From Nitrosomonadales bacterium (GTDB lineage: Bacteria; Pseudomonadota; Gammaproteobacteria; Burkholderiales; Gallionellaceae): 32,461 nt of DNA. Location: the NCBI GenBank assembly GCA_023259065.1, contig JAHFQY010000011.1, positions 1 to 32,461 on the forward strand. The letters are read 5' to 3'. Positions within the stretch are counted from its first letter, which is position 1; the number at the start of each line of letters is the position of its first letter. Positions 15,081 to 22,169 of this stretch are shown piece by piece. The position numbers and the translations under genes are program-made. The notes beneath the pieces are model-generated. The model made no database searches. It saw only the letters and a list, made by a program, of their open reading frames with translations, and was not told the DNA's origin.

Positions 15081-15929
15081 ATGATCAACGTTACATCCGA
15101 AGAGCTGGAACGCATTTTGGCCACGATCAAGGAAGCCCTGTCGCTGCACGAGCACTGGAAAGACAATCTGATACGCAATTTGGTCTGCCGCCTCCCCCTG
15201 GCCCCCACGGACATGCTAGAAGATGCCCACCGCCACTGCGCCTTTGGCACCTGGTTCTACAGCAAGCCCAATGCGAATTTCCGCGACTTGCCCGCGTTCA
15301 AGAAAATCGACGAGCTGCATCAGGAGATGCATCAAAGCGCCCGCCAGATTTGTTTCGGCATCAAGGCGGTGGGAACCGTGCCGGAGGTCGACTACGATCA
15401 ATTCCTGGGCTGTCTGACGCGCTTCCGCAACGAAATGACAGAGCTGCAGCAACGCGTCACCTACACCCTGCAAAACATAGACCCGCTCACCGGCGCCTAC
15501 AACAACACCAAGCTGTTGCCCGACTTGCGCGCCGAACAGGAACGTCTGAAAGCCGGTGGCGCACCTTACAGTCTCCTGCTTATGGATATCGACCTGAAAA
15601 TTTTCAACCAGAGCCATGGCCGCAACAAGGGCGACAATGTATTGCGCACTGCAATCAGCAGCGTGCGCGAGGCGCTGAGTTCGGGTGACAAGGTATACCG
15701 TTACGGTGGCGCAGAATTCGTGATTTGCCTACCCGGCAGAAAGCCGAATGAAGTGGAAGAGTTCAAGGAAGCGCTGTTGAAGAAAATCAGTGAGGCGCTC
15801 ACCACAGCCACCGGCGAACCAGCCACTTCCCTCAGCATCCATTACAGCATCGTCGGGCTGGACGCCAAGGCCTATCTCGAAGAGTTGCTGGATCGCTCCT
15901 CACGCTCGACATTTGCCATCACGATGTAA
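15081..15929 (+). CDS. CZB-domain (zinc-sensing) protein with degenerate GGDEF domain, DgcZ-like
   Basis: A 282-residue protein laid out like the E. coli zinc-controlled diguanylate cyclase DgcZ. The N-terminal CZB domain keeps all four zinc ligands: H23 (HxxW), C53 (CAFGTW), H80 and H84 (HQEMH). These align with the DgcZ ligand positions plus one. The C-terminal cyclase domain starts at DPLTGAYNN. The signature is GGAEF (209-213) rather than GGDEF/GGEEF, so the catalytic acidic residue is lost, and the metal-binding DIDHFK region is altered to DIDLKIFNQ. It probably does not make c-di-GMP and may bind GTP or a partner instead. Zinc sensing is inferred from the ligands. Confidence 0.87.
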   Translation: MINVTSEELERILATIKEALSLHEHWKDNLIRNLVCRLPLAPTDMLEDAHRHCAFGTWFYSKPNANFRDLPAFKKIDELHQEMHQSARQICFGIKAVGTVPEVDYDQFLGCLTRFRNEMTELQQRVTYTLQNIDPLTGAYNNTKLLPDLRAEQERLKAGGAPYSLLLMDIDLKIFNQSHGRNKGDNVLRTAISSVREALSSGDKVYRYGGAEFVICLPGRKPNEVEEFKEALLKKISEALTTATGEPATSLSIHYSIVGLDAKAYLEELLDRSSRSTFAITM

Positions 15930-16105
15930 CACAAGAATAGAATTCAACACCGGTACAAAATACTAGTGCTGCGCGCATCCGGTCGAGCAGTTTGGGCGAA
16001 TCAAGAGAAACAGGTTCTCAAAATGAAAGCCCAGAGGTTTTCTATTTTACGTTGGGCGTTATACTCGGCACGTCCCACGCCTCAGACCAATGGAATGGAT
16101 TTTGA

Positions 16106-16501
16106 ATGATTGAGTACCGCGAAAACCAACCACTTGAGCCTGTCGAAGTTGCTCGTGTCTTCGAGGCATCGGGCATGAGCAGGCCAACGAAAGATATTCC
16201 GCGCATTGCGAAAATGTTTGCGAACGCAAACGTTGTCATTTCAGCATGGGACGGAACCCTCCTAATTGGCGTAAGTCGGGCGCTGACGGACTACAGCTAT
16301 TGCTGTTACCTCTCCGATCTTGCAGTTGACGTCGCCTACCAGAAGCATGGCATCGGCCGGGAGCTAATTCGACGCACCCAGTCCATTATTGGAGAAGAGG
16401 TATCCCTTATCTTGATGTCCGCGCCCAGTGCGATGGCCTATTACCCCAAGGTCGGTTTTGCGTCGGCAGACAACGCCTATGTCATTCGGCGGAAGCGTTA
16501 A
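16106..16501 (+). CDS. GNAT-family N-acetyltransferase
   Basis: A 131-residue protein starting MIEYRENQPLEPVEVA. The acetyl-CoA motif A is visible as DLAVDVAYQKHGIGRELIRR (residues 69-88), with the Q/R-x-x-G-x-G/A loop QKHGIG. The strand before it (LIGVSRALTDYSYCCYL) and the final beta-bulge region MAYYPKVGFASADNAYV complete the small GNAT fold. It transfers an acetyl group to an amine; the acceptor is unknown. Its intimate fit inside an attC-like pair, with no promoter of its own apparent and a stop next to the core site, suggests it arrived as an integron cassette. GNAT genes of this size are common in cassette arrays. Confidence 0.87.
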   Translation: MIEYRENQPLEPVEVARVFEASGMSRPTKDIPRIAKMFANANVVISAWDGTLLIGVSRALTDYSYCCYLSDLAVDVAYQKHGIGRELIRRTQSIIGEEVSLILMSAPSAMAYYPKVGFASADNAYVIRRKR

Positions 16502-16504
16502 TGA

Positions 16505-16562
16505 CGCCCAACCCTGCAGATGCCGAAAGTACCGGAGTCACATTGCTTCAAGGGTAGGCTCG
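16505..16562 (+). repeat. Degenerate attC-like site
   Basis: CGCCCAACCCTGCAGATG at the left is imperfectly complementary to CATTGCTTCAAGGGTAGGCT at the right, with a 20-base loop. The total length of 58 is close to the lower limit of attC sites. The right core GGTAGGC has one departure from GTTRRRY. Confidence 0.45.
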
Positions 16563-16581
16563 ATTCCTGTACAAAAGACTC

Positions 16582-17352
16582 TTAATCTCGCGGCAACTCA
16601 TACCCGTATCCGCGCATCACTGCTCTCGCTTTCGCGCTCCTCAGAAAAGCAAGGAACGCCTGCGCTGCTGCCGGATCTTTCGCGCCGGTCAATTGCACCG
16701 CACTCTGGTGGATGGGATTATGCAGTTCGGCCGGCACTATCCACCAGGAACCTTGCACCACTTTGCCGTCGCGCATGAGCTGCGATAGCGCGATGAATGC
16801 CAGATCGGCATTCTCGGTTGCAGCCAGCTGGTAAGTCTGTGTAACGTTTTCACCCTTGGTTAATTTTCTCTGTATCGAATTCCACATCGTCAATTTTCCC
16901 AGTGTCTCTTTCGCTGCTGTTCCATATGGCGAAAATACGGGGTTTGCAATTGCCAGCTTGTTGAAACTCCCCTTGTTGAGCACCGCACCCTTGTCGTCAA
17001 CCAGATCGGGCTGCGCACTCCACAACACCAGTCTGCCTGTAGCATAGACAAAGCGTGAACCCGTGACCGCCAACCCTTCTTGCAGCAAGCGCCTGGGAGT
17101 CTCTTCATCTGCGGAAAGAAATGCATCGAACGCCGCACCACCCTTGATCTGCGCATACAGTTTGCCGCTGGCACCCAGGGTAACCTTCACCGTGTGCCCG
17201 CTTTCCTTCTGGAACAAGGGCACGATGTACTCCATTGGCGCAGCGAAATTCGATGCCACTGCAACGCTTACCTCACCCGCCCACACCGGCGAACTCATCA
17301 ACCCGCACAGCAGCAAGACAGCGGCGACATGGCTACGAAATGAAAATTGCAT
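16582..17352 (-). CDS. modA: Molybdate ABC transporter substrate-binding protein
   Basis: A 256-residue periplasmic binding protein starting MQFSFRSHVAAVLLLCGLMS with a signal peptide ending in VWA-GE. AGGAG precedes this ATG; the longer frame upstream is not needed. ModA landmarks: VSVAVASNFAAPMEYIVPLF, HTVKVTLGASGKLYAQIKGG (oxyanion-binding Ser), FDAFLSADEETP, KLAIANPVFSPYGTAAKETL and NADLAFIALSQL. It captures molybdate or tungstate for ABC import. No modB or modC gene is nearby, so the permease and ATPase must be encoded elsewhere. Molybdenum is needed by the NasA enzyme encoded 2 kb away. Weaker alternative: a related anion-binding protein. Confidence 0.9.
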   Translation of the reverse strand: MQFSFRSHVAAVLLLCGLMSSPVWAGEVSVAVASNFAAPMEYIVPLFQKESGHTVKVTLGASGKLYAQIKGGAAFDAFLSADEETPRRLLQEGLAVTGSRFVYATGRLVLWSAQPDLVDDKGAVLNKGSFNKLAIANPVFSPYGTAAKETLGKLTMWNSIQRKLTKGENVTQTYQLAATENADLAFIALSQLMRDGKVVQGSWWIVPAELHNPIHQSAVQLTGAKDPAAAQAFLAFLRSAKARAVMRGYGYELPRD

Positions 17353-17535
17353 CGTTGACTCCTGACTTGAATGGTTGACATGATAACAAGCCGGATGAAA
17401 TTCGGCGAAAAGTATCCAGGCCGTTTTGCTTACAGGCTGACCTTTGATAATTGGCATGTCCCCATTGGGTGCGTAGCGGAAACCGCATATCTTGAAGCGG
17501 CCATTTACACTCAGGGCGGGTTGGTTTTTTACAGC

Positions 17536-17727
17536 TTAGTTGATCGGCTCAAAGCGCCGCACGATCTTGCCCTCGAACTCCACCAGCTCGAAGAACACGT
17601 CGCGCGGCCGCGCCCAGGTTGAGCCGTCGTGCGAGCGGTAGATGATCATGATGATCTTGGGGTCGGATTCCAGCTGCGCTTCACAAACCAGATCGTACAT
17701 GCCGCCCTTGTAGTGTCTGTATTTCAT
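17536..17727 (-). CDS. DUF1653-family small protein
   Basis: A 63-residue protein starting MKYRHYKGGMYDLVCEAQLE with GAGGTGAG before the start. The pattern YRHYKGG...Y...A...S, an ILIYR-like strand, then WARPRDVFFE, matches the DUF1653 family, a compact beta-rich domain of unknown function. It lies 16 bases downstream of the GIY-YIG-like gene and is likely co-transcribed. The 183 bases between it and the modA start show no gene. Confidence 0.82.
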   Translation of the reverse strand: MKYRHYKGGMYDLVCEAQLESDPKIIMIIYRSHDGSTWARPRDVFFELVEFEGKIVRRFEPIN

Positions 17728-17743
17728 CGCTCACCTCGTTAAT

Positions 17744-18100
17744 TCAAGCCTGCCACACGCCATAGCCCGCTTCCTGCAGCCCGATTGCCAGCTCCACTTC
17801 CATGTCCCGCGCGGCTTCATAGGGCATGGGGTTGTAGCACTCGTACAGCCCGGGTAGCAGGCGCAAGCCATAGAGCAACACATAGCGATTAGCCTTGATG
17901 CCCGCCTTGTGCTTGTCAAACCGGTCATCCGGAGCAAGCCCGGTCATGCCCACATAAACACAAGGCTTGAGCGGGTTGTAGTCCGGGTTGCAGCGCACAA
18001 ATTTCTTTTCTTTCAAAACCGCTTTTGAAAGCTCGACAACATATACGTTGTGGTGGTGCGCCTGGTGTCGCATGGTCTGGCTCTGGGTGTAATTGCGCAT
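17744..18100 (-). CDS. GIY-YIG-like nuclease-fold protein
   Basis: A 118-residue protein. The opening strand HNVYVVELSKAVLKEKKFVR and the second element KPCVYVGMTGLAPDDRFDKHKAG are arranged as GIY-x10-11-YIG, with YVGMTG plus the following Arg typical of the GIY-YIG catalytic core. YEAARDMEVELAIGLQEAGY contains the helix with the metal-binding Glu, and VWQA ends the domain. It carries no accessory DNA-binding region. The start could be the second Met (18073). Next to a tRNA gene, so a tRNA- or DNA-directed nuclease is conceivable, but the function of these single-domain proteins is mostly unknown. Confidence 0.75.
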   Translation of the reverse strand: MRNYTQSQTMRHQAHHHNVYVVELSKAVLKEKKFVRCNPDYNPLKPCVYVGMTGLAPDDRFDKHKAGIKANRYVLLYGLRLLPGLYECYNPMPYEAARDMEVELAIGLQEAGYGVWQA

Positions 18101-18143
18101 TCGACGTGGCCACGTTGTATGGGTTCGAATGCAGTCTGCTTGA

Positions 18144-18218
18144 TGGTGCCGGGTGCAAGAATCGAACTTGCGACTAAGCGTTACGAGTGCCTTGTTTTAC
18201 CACTAGAACTAACCCGGC
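18144..18218 (-). tRNA. tRNA-Thr (anticodon CGU)
   Basis: On the minus strand the acceptor GCCGGGT pairs fully with ACCCGGC, followed by an encoded CCA. The T-arm is a perfect GCAAG-TTCGATT-CTTGC. The anticodon loop is CTCGTAA, giving anticodon CGT (complement at 18183-18185) and therefore threonine ACG. The anticodon stem has a G-U pair and an A-C mismatch (31-39), and the D-stem has only three pairs. The total length is 75. These weaker arms are unusual but the overall fold is clear. Confidence 0.88.
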
Positions 18219-18258
18219 ATGGGACACTGAATTCGAGGCTGCAGTGTAGCACCGGTGA

Positions 18259-18283
18259 ATGGGCCTGTTAAGGTCAGGCCCAT
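18259..18283. terminator. Hairpin downstream of the TauD-like gene
   Basis: Perfect 9-bp stem ATGGGCCTG / CAGGCCCAT with a 7-base loop, 17 bases past the TauD-like stop. No T-run follows on either strand, so it may be a weak terminator or an RNA-stabilising hairpin. Confidence 0.5.
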
Positions 18284-18299
18284 GAGTATAGCGGAGGGT

Positions 18300-19217
18300 T
18301 TACTCGAAAATCCCCGTGCCGGCCAGGCGGTCAAAGTAGCGGGCGCGGTAGTAATGGCGCTTGCATTCGGCGCTGTCGGTAAAGGCGGCCCTGTCGTGCA
18401 GCACGTTGTTGCTGACCAGGCCCATGCCGGGCTGCAGCAGGCCGCGGTAAATGTACGGCGAGTCGCTGTGCAGGATGTCTTCCAGTGCCGCCAGTGCCTC
18501 CCGGGTCAGTTCGTCGTCTGCCCAGAACACGTTGTTGACGCGTATGGTGTAGCGCATGTGCAGGTTGCCCGCCGGGGTGATGCTGAAGACCGGGCCGGAC
18601 TCTTCCTTGCGCGCGGTCTTGCCGTCTTCTATGCGCGCCGGGATGGTCAGGGTCTTGGGCGACATCAGGGCGCGGATGTATTGCGGATTTTTTTCGCGCA
18701 GCAGGATGTAGGCGATCTCGTGATCCATCAGCGCATTCTCGCCGCCGCTCGCCGCGCGTTGCACCACATGCAGGTTGAGCGCCTGTATCTGCTCGCTGGC
18801 GGTGTTGTAGTAACCGTCGGTATGCCAGTTGATGGCCTTGTTGGTGAAGGGAATGAATTCCTGGCGCGTGCCCTTTTCCACCACGGTGATGGAAGTCAGG
18901 CCGGTCTCATCCGCCAGCCAGTTCTTGTTCAGGCCCTGCACGCCAAATTTGCGCCCCATGGAGAGGGGGATTTCCGGGTCGGGATCGGTGCCGGTTTTGC
19001 CGGCGTAGACGGCCATGTTGGCCTTTTGGCAGCGCTGGCGTATGGCCTCGAATTCGCTCTGGGTCAGCTTGCGCGGGTCGTTGATTTCCACCAGCAGCTC
19101 ACCCAGGTTTTGCGGGTAGCCTGTCAGTTTTTTGTCGCGCCACTCACGATACACATCTTCATGCTCAAGAAGAAACGGACTGAAATGCAATGCTGCGTTT
19201 TTGCTCCTGGTATTCAT
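18300..19217 (-). CDS. TauD/TfdA-type Fe(II)/2-oxoglutarate dioxygenase
   Basis: A 305-residue protein. The iron-binding facial triad is present: H132 and D134 in NWHTDGYY and H274 in NNVLHDRAAF. R291 or R293 in RHYYRARYFDRL would bind 2-oxoglutarate. These enzymes hydroxylate small organic substrates, in the TauD case releasing sulfite from taurine. No transport genes for taurine or alkanesulfonates are adjacent, so the substrate is unknown. AAAGG precedes the ATG. The gene is divergent from nasA, with a 17-base palindrome 36 bases upstream of its start. It may help harvest nitrogen or sulfur; this is inference. Confidence 0.88.
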   Translation of the reverse strand: MNTRSKNAALHFSPFLLEHEDVYREWRDKKLTGYPQNLGELLVEINDPRKLTQSEFEAIRQRCQKANMAVYAGKTGTDPDPEIPLSMGRKFGVQGLNKNWLADETGLTSITVVEKGTRQEFIPFTNKAINWHTDGYYNTASEQIQALNLHVVQRAASGGENALMDHEIAYILLREKNPQYIRALMSPKTLTIPARIEDGKTARKEESGPVFSITPAGNLHMRYTIRVNNVFWADDELTREALAALEDILHSDSPYIYRGLLQPGMGLVSNNVLHDRAAFTDSAECKRHYYRARYFDRLAGTGIFE

Positions 19218-19252
19218 GGACTCAACCTTTCGTGGTGGTTAAAGCGACAAAC

Positions 19253-19269
19253 ATGTATTAATAATACAT
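19253..19269. promoter_or_regulatory. Perfect palindrome upstream of the TauD-like gene
   Basis: ATGTATTA-A-TAATACAT, an 8-bp inverted repeat around one base, lies 36 bases upstream of the TauD-like start and about 140 bases upstream of the nasA promoter. It is AT-rich like an operator site and may overlap the minus-strand -10 region. The binding protein is unknown. Confidence 0.5.
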
Positions 19270-19408
19270 TAATAACAGGAATTTGGCTGCCTGTTGTGCG
19301 CACCAAACTCAGGCACCATTCCGGATCGCGCGCACCCATATCTTGCATGCACCTTGCTAATGCCCTTTCTCCGGGCATAACTCACTGATTAGGCAACACC
19401 GATTTTGC

Positions 19409-19424
19409 TGGCACGAGTATTGCT
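19409..19424 (+). promoter_or_regulatory. Sigma-54 promoter of nasA
   Basis: TGGCACG-AGTA-TTGCT fits the -24/-12 consensus exactly, with GG and GC separated by ten bases. It ends 37 bases before the nasA ATG at 19462. Four same-direction GCACC half-sites lie upstream at 19300, 19313, 19332 and 19349. Confidence 0.85.
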
Positions 19425-19461
19425 GATTAATACCCTGTCAGATTCAAGGAATTGGCCGATC

Positions 19462-22152
19462 ATGCAGGAAACAAAATCAACGTGTTGTTATTGCGGCGTG
19501 GGCTGCGGGGTAATCATCAGCAGCGAGGCCGGCAAAATCACCGGCGTGCGCGGCGACCCCGAACATCCGGCCAACTTCGGGCGCTTGTGCACCAAGGGAG
19601 CGAACCTGCATTACACCGCACGCGAGGAGATGCGCGCCCTGCATCCGGAGCTGCGCAGTTCGCGCGGCGAGGTACGCCGGCAAGCCGGCTGGGACGAGGC
19701 GCTCGACCTGGTTGCCGACAAATTTTCCGCCATCATCAAACAGTATGGGCCGGATGCGGTGGCGTTCTATATCTCGGGGCAGTTGCTGACCGAGGATTAC
19801 TACGTGTTCAACAAGCTGGCCAAGGGCCTGATCGGCAGCAACAACGTCGACACCAATTCGCGCCTGTGCATGTCTTCCGCCGTATCCGGCTACAAGGCCA
19901 CGCTGGGGGCGGATGCGCCACCGGGGTGCTATGAGGACATCGACCACGCGCAGTGCATCTTTATCGCCGGTTCCAACACGGCCTATGCGCATCCCATCCT
20001 GTTCCGCCGCATAGAAGATGCACGGCAGAAGAACCCCGACCTGAAACTGATCGTGGTGGACCCGCGCCGCACCGATACGGCAAGCGCGGCGGATTTGCAC
20101 CTGGCCATATTGCCCGGCACCGACGTGGTGCTGTTCAACGCCATGCTCCACGTGATGCTGTGGGAAGGCTGGTGCGACATGGCTTACATCAACGCGCACA
20201 CCGAGGGCTTCGAGCAGCTCAAGGCCACGGTGCGCGACTTTACGCCGCAGCAGGCGGCAACAATCTGCGGCATCAGCGCGGAAGAAATCATGCAGGCGGC
20301 CAGGTGGTTTGCCACCTCGGGCGCAACTCTGTCGCTGTATTGCCAGGGACTCAATCAATCCATACAGGGCACGCACAAGAATGCCGCGCTGATCAACCTG
20401 CACCTGGCCACCGCGCAGATCGGCAAGCCCGGCGCCGCACCGCTCTCGCTTACCGGCCAGCCCAATGCCATGGGCGGGCGCGAGGTGGGCGGCATGGCCA
20501 ATCTGTTGTCCGGCCACCGCGACATGGGCAACCCGGCTCACCGCGCCGAGGTCGCCGGCTTGTGGGGCGTGAATGAGGTGCCCGCAACGCCCGGCAAGAC
20601 CGCAGTGGAGATGTTCGAAGCCTTGCGCTGCGGCGAGATAAAGGCAGTGTGGATAGCCTGCACCAACCCGGCGCAATCCATGCCCGACCTCAATCTCGTC
20701 AATGCGGCGCTGGGCGCAGCCGAGTTTGTGGTGGTGCAGGATTGCTTCCGCGCCACCGACACCTCCGCCTATGCCGACGTGCTGCTGCCCGCCAGCACCT
20801 GGGGCGAAAAGGAAGGCACGGTGACCAATTCCGAGCGCCGCATTTCGCGTGTGCGCCAGGCCATATCCCCTGTAGGAGAGGCGCGCCATGACTGGCAGAT
20901 CGTGGTGGATTTTGCGCAGCGGCTGGCGCAACGCTTGAACAAACCATCGCTGCTGAATTATCAAAGTGCGGAAGAAATCTTTAACGAGCATCGCAGCACC
21001 ACCGTCGGGCGCGATCTCGACATCGGCGGCCTGAGCTACGCCCTGCTGGAAAGCACAGGGCCGCAGCAATGGCCATTGCCTCAAGGATTGTCACAAGGCA
21101 GCAAGCGTTTGTATGCCGATGGTGTGTTCCCCACCGCCAACGGCAAAGCCAGTTTCGCAAACACCCGCTACGTGCCCACCGCCGAAGACATCAACGCGCG
21201 CTACCCGCTGCACCTCAACAGCGGCCGCCTGCGCGACCAGTGGCACGGCATGAGCCGCACCGGCACGGTGGGGCGCTTGTTCAGCCACGTGGAAGAGCCG
21301 CTGCTGTCCATGAGTGCGGCGGACATGGCGCGGCGCGGACTGAGCGACGGCGACCTGGTGCAGGTGACGAGCCGCCGCGGCAAGCTCAATGTGCGCGTGG
21401 AAACATCAAGCGAGATGCGCGCCGGGCAAACCTTCATGCCCATGCACTGGGGCAGCCGCTTCATGAGCGGGCTGGGGGTGAATGCGCTGACCATGAGCGA
21501 CCATGACCCCGAATCGAAACAGCCCGAGCTGAAGCACGCCGCCGTGCAGGTGGAGAAGCTGAATCTGCCCTGGCAGATGGTGGCGCAGCGCCGTGGCGAT
21601 GCACTGGGCCGCATGGCGCGCTTGCAGCCGCTGCTGAAAAATTTTGATTACGCCGCACTGGGTTTGTTCGGGCGCGATGAAGAGCTGGTGGTGTTGCGCG
21701 CCGCTCACCCCACTCCGGTATCACATGACCTGCTGGCCGAGATCGATGCCATCCTGGGCCTGGATGACGCCAACGAGGTGATGAATTACCGCGATGCAAA
21801 GCGCGGCGTGTGCAAGCGCGCGCTGATGGAAGACGGCAAGCTGCTGGGCGTACGCCTCACCGGAGAAACCGTCGCGCGCGACTGGCTCAAGGAAATCATC
21901 GCCAATGGCACGGACGCGCAATCGCTGCGGCCCTGGCTGTTTGCGCCATTGAGCGCGCCGCCTGCCGGGCAGTCGCAACGCGGGCGCATCGTGTGCAACT
22001 GCCTGGATGTTTCCGAGCAGGAAATCATGGCGGAATTCAGGAAGGGTTGCGATCTTGCCGCGATACAAAACAAGCTCAAATGTTCTACGCAGTGCGGCTC
22101 ATGTCTGCCCGAATTGAAGCGACTGGTGGCACAGCCTGTAGCTACGGCATGA
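19462..22152 (+). CDS. nasA: Assimilatory nitrate reductase catalytic subunit
   Basis: An 896-residue molybdopterin oxidoreductase that reduces nitrate to nitrite in the cytoplasm. The N-terminal [4Fe-4S] site is C8-x2-C11-x3-C15-x27-C43. The Mo-bis-MGD domains include FYISGQLLTEDYYVFNKLAK and NTNSRLCMSSAV (the Mo-ligand cysteine region), GLNQSIQGTHKNAALINLH, LTGQPNAMGGREVGG, and YADVLLPASTWGEKEGTVTN. The C-terminal 50 residues (CNCLDVSEQEIMAEF ... CSTQCGSCLPELK) form a BFD-type [2Fe-2S] domain, found in Nas enzymes that take electrons from small carriers. No reductase or nitrate-transport partner is adjacent. The ATG at 19462 has AAGGA upstream and a sigma-54 promoter. Divergent from the TauD-like gene. 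Confidence 0.94.
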   Translation: MQETKSTCCYCGVGCGVIISSEAGKITGVRGDPEHPANFGRLCTKGANLHYTAREEMRALHPELRSSRGEVRRQAGWDEALDLVADKFSAIIKQYGPDAVAFYISGQLLTEDYYVFNKLAKGLIGSNNVDTNSRLCMSSAVSGYKATLGADAPPGCYEDIDHAQCIFIAGSNTAYAHPILFRRIEDARQKNPDLKLIVVDPRRTDTASAADLHLAILPGTDVVLFNAMLHVMLWEGWCDMAYINAHTEGFEQLKATVRDFTPQQAATICGISAEEIMQAARWFATSGATLSLYCQGLNQSIQGTHKNAALINLHLATAQIGKPGAAPLSLTGQPNAMGGREVGGMANLLSGHRDMGNPAHRAEVAGLWGVNEVPATPGKTAVEMFEALRCGEIKAVWIACTNPAQSMPDLNLVNAALGAAEFVVVQDCFRATDTSAYADVLLPASTWGEKEGTVTNSERRISRVRQAISPVGEARHDWQIVVDFAQRLAQRLNKPSLLNYQSAEEIFNEHRSTTVGRDLDIGGLSYALLESTGPQQWPLPQGLSQGSKRLYADGVFPTANGKASFANTRYVPTAEDINARYPLHLNSGRLRDQWHGMSRTGTVGRLFSHVEEPLLSMSAADMARRGLSDGDLVQVTSRRGKLNVRVETSSEMRAGQTFMPMHWGSRFMSGLGVNALTMSDHDPESKQPELKHAAVQVEKLNLPWQMVAQRRGDALGRMARLQPLLKNFDYAALGLFGRDEELVVLRAAHPTPVSHDLLAEIDAILGLDDANEVMNYRDAKRGVCKRALMEDGKLLGVRLTGETVARDWLKEIIANGTDAQSLRPWLFAPLSAPPAGQSQRGRIVCNCLDVSEQEIMAEFRKGCDLAAIQNKLKCSTQCGSCLPELKRLVAQPVATA

Positions 22153-22169
22153 ATGAAAGCTTGCGCAGA

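Larger units (their letters stand above)
16051..16562 (+). mobile_element. Integron-cassette-like unit carrying a GNAT gene
   Basis: A left GTTGGGC core (16051-16057) matches the GTTRRRY consensus of integron recombination sites. A single gene lies in the unit, and its TAA stop is followed four bases later by CGCCCAAC, the complementary RYYYAAC core. An imperfect 58-base inverted-repeat element then ends in GGTAGGC, one base from GTTRRRY. No integrase or additional cassettes are visible in the window, and the left partner of the first core is not found, so it is at most a lone, old cassette. Confidence 0.5.

Noticed and set aside
15930-16050. A full attC element on the left of the GNAT cassette
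   Set aside because: Only the GTTGGGC core is present; no complementary RYYYAAC half could be found within 130 bases upstream.
17371-17622. An 83-codon plus-strand frame between modA and the DUF1653 gene
   Set aside because: No ribosome site or family match, and it runs antisense through the DUF1653 gene.
18255-19388. A 377-codon plus-strand frame across the TauD-like gene
   Set aside because: The minus-strand TauD-like protein shows all catalytic residues; the plus-strand translation has no recognisable motifs.
19477-21084. A long open frame (535 codons) on the minus strand inside nasA
   Set aside because: It is antisense to a clear nitrate reductase, has low-complexity His/Arg/Gly-rich translation and no ribosome site; it is a by-product of high GC codon use.
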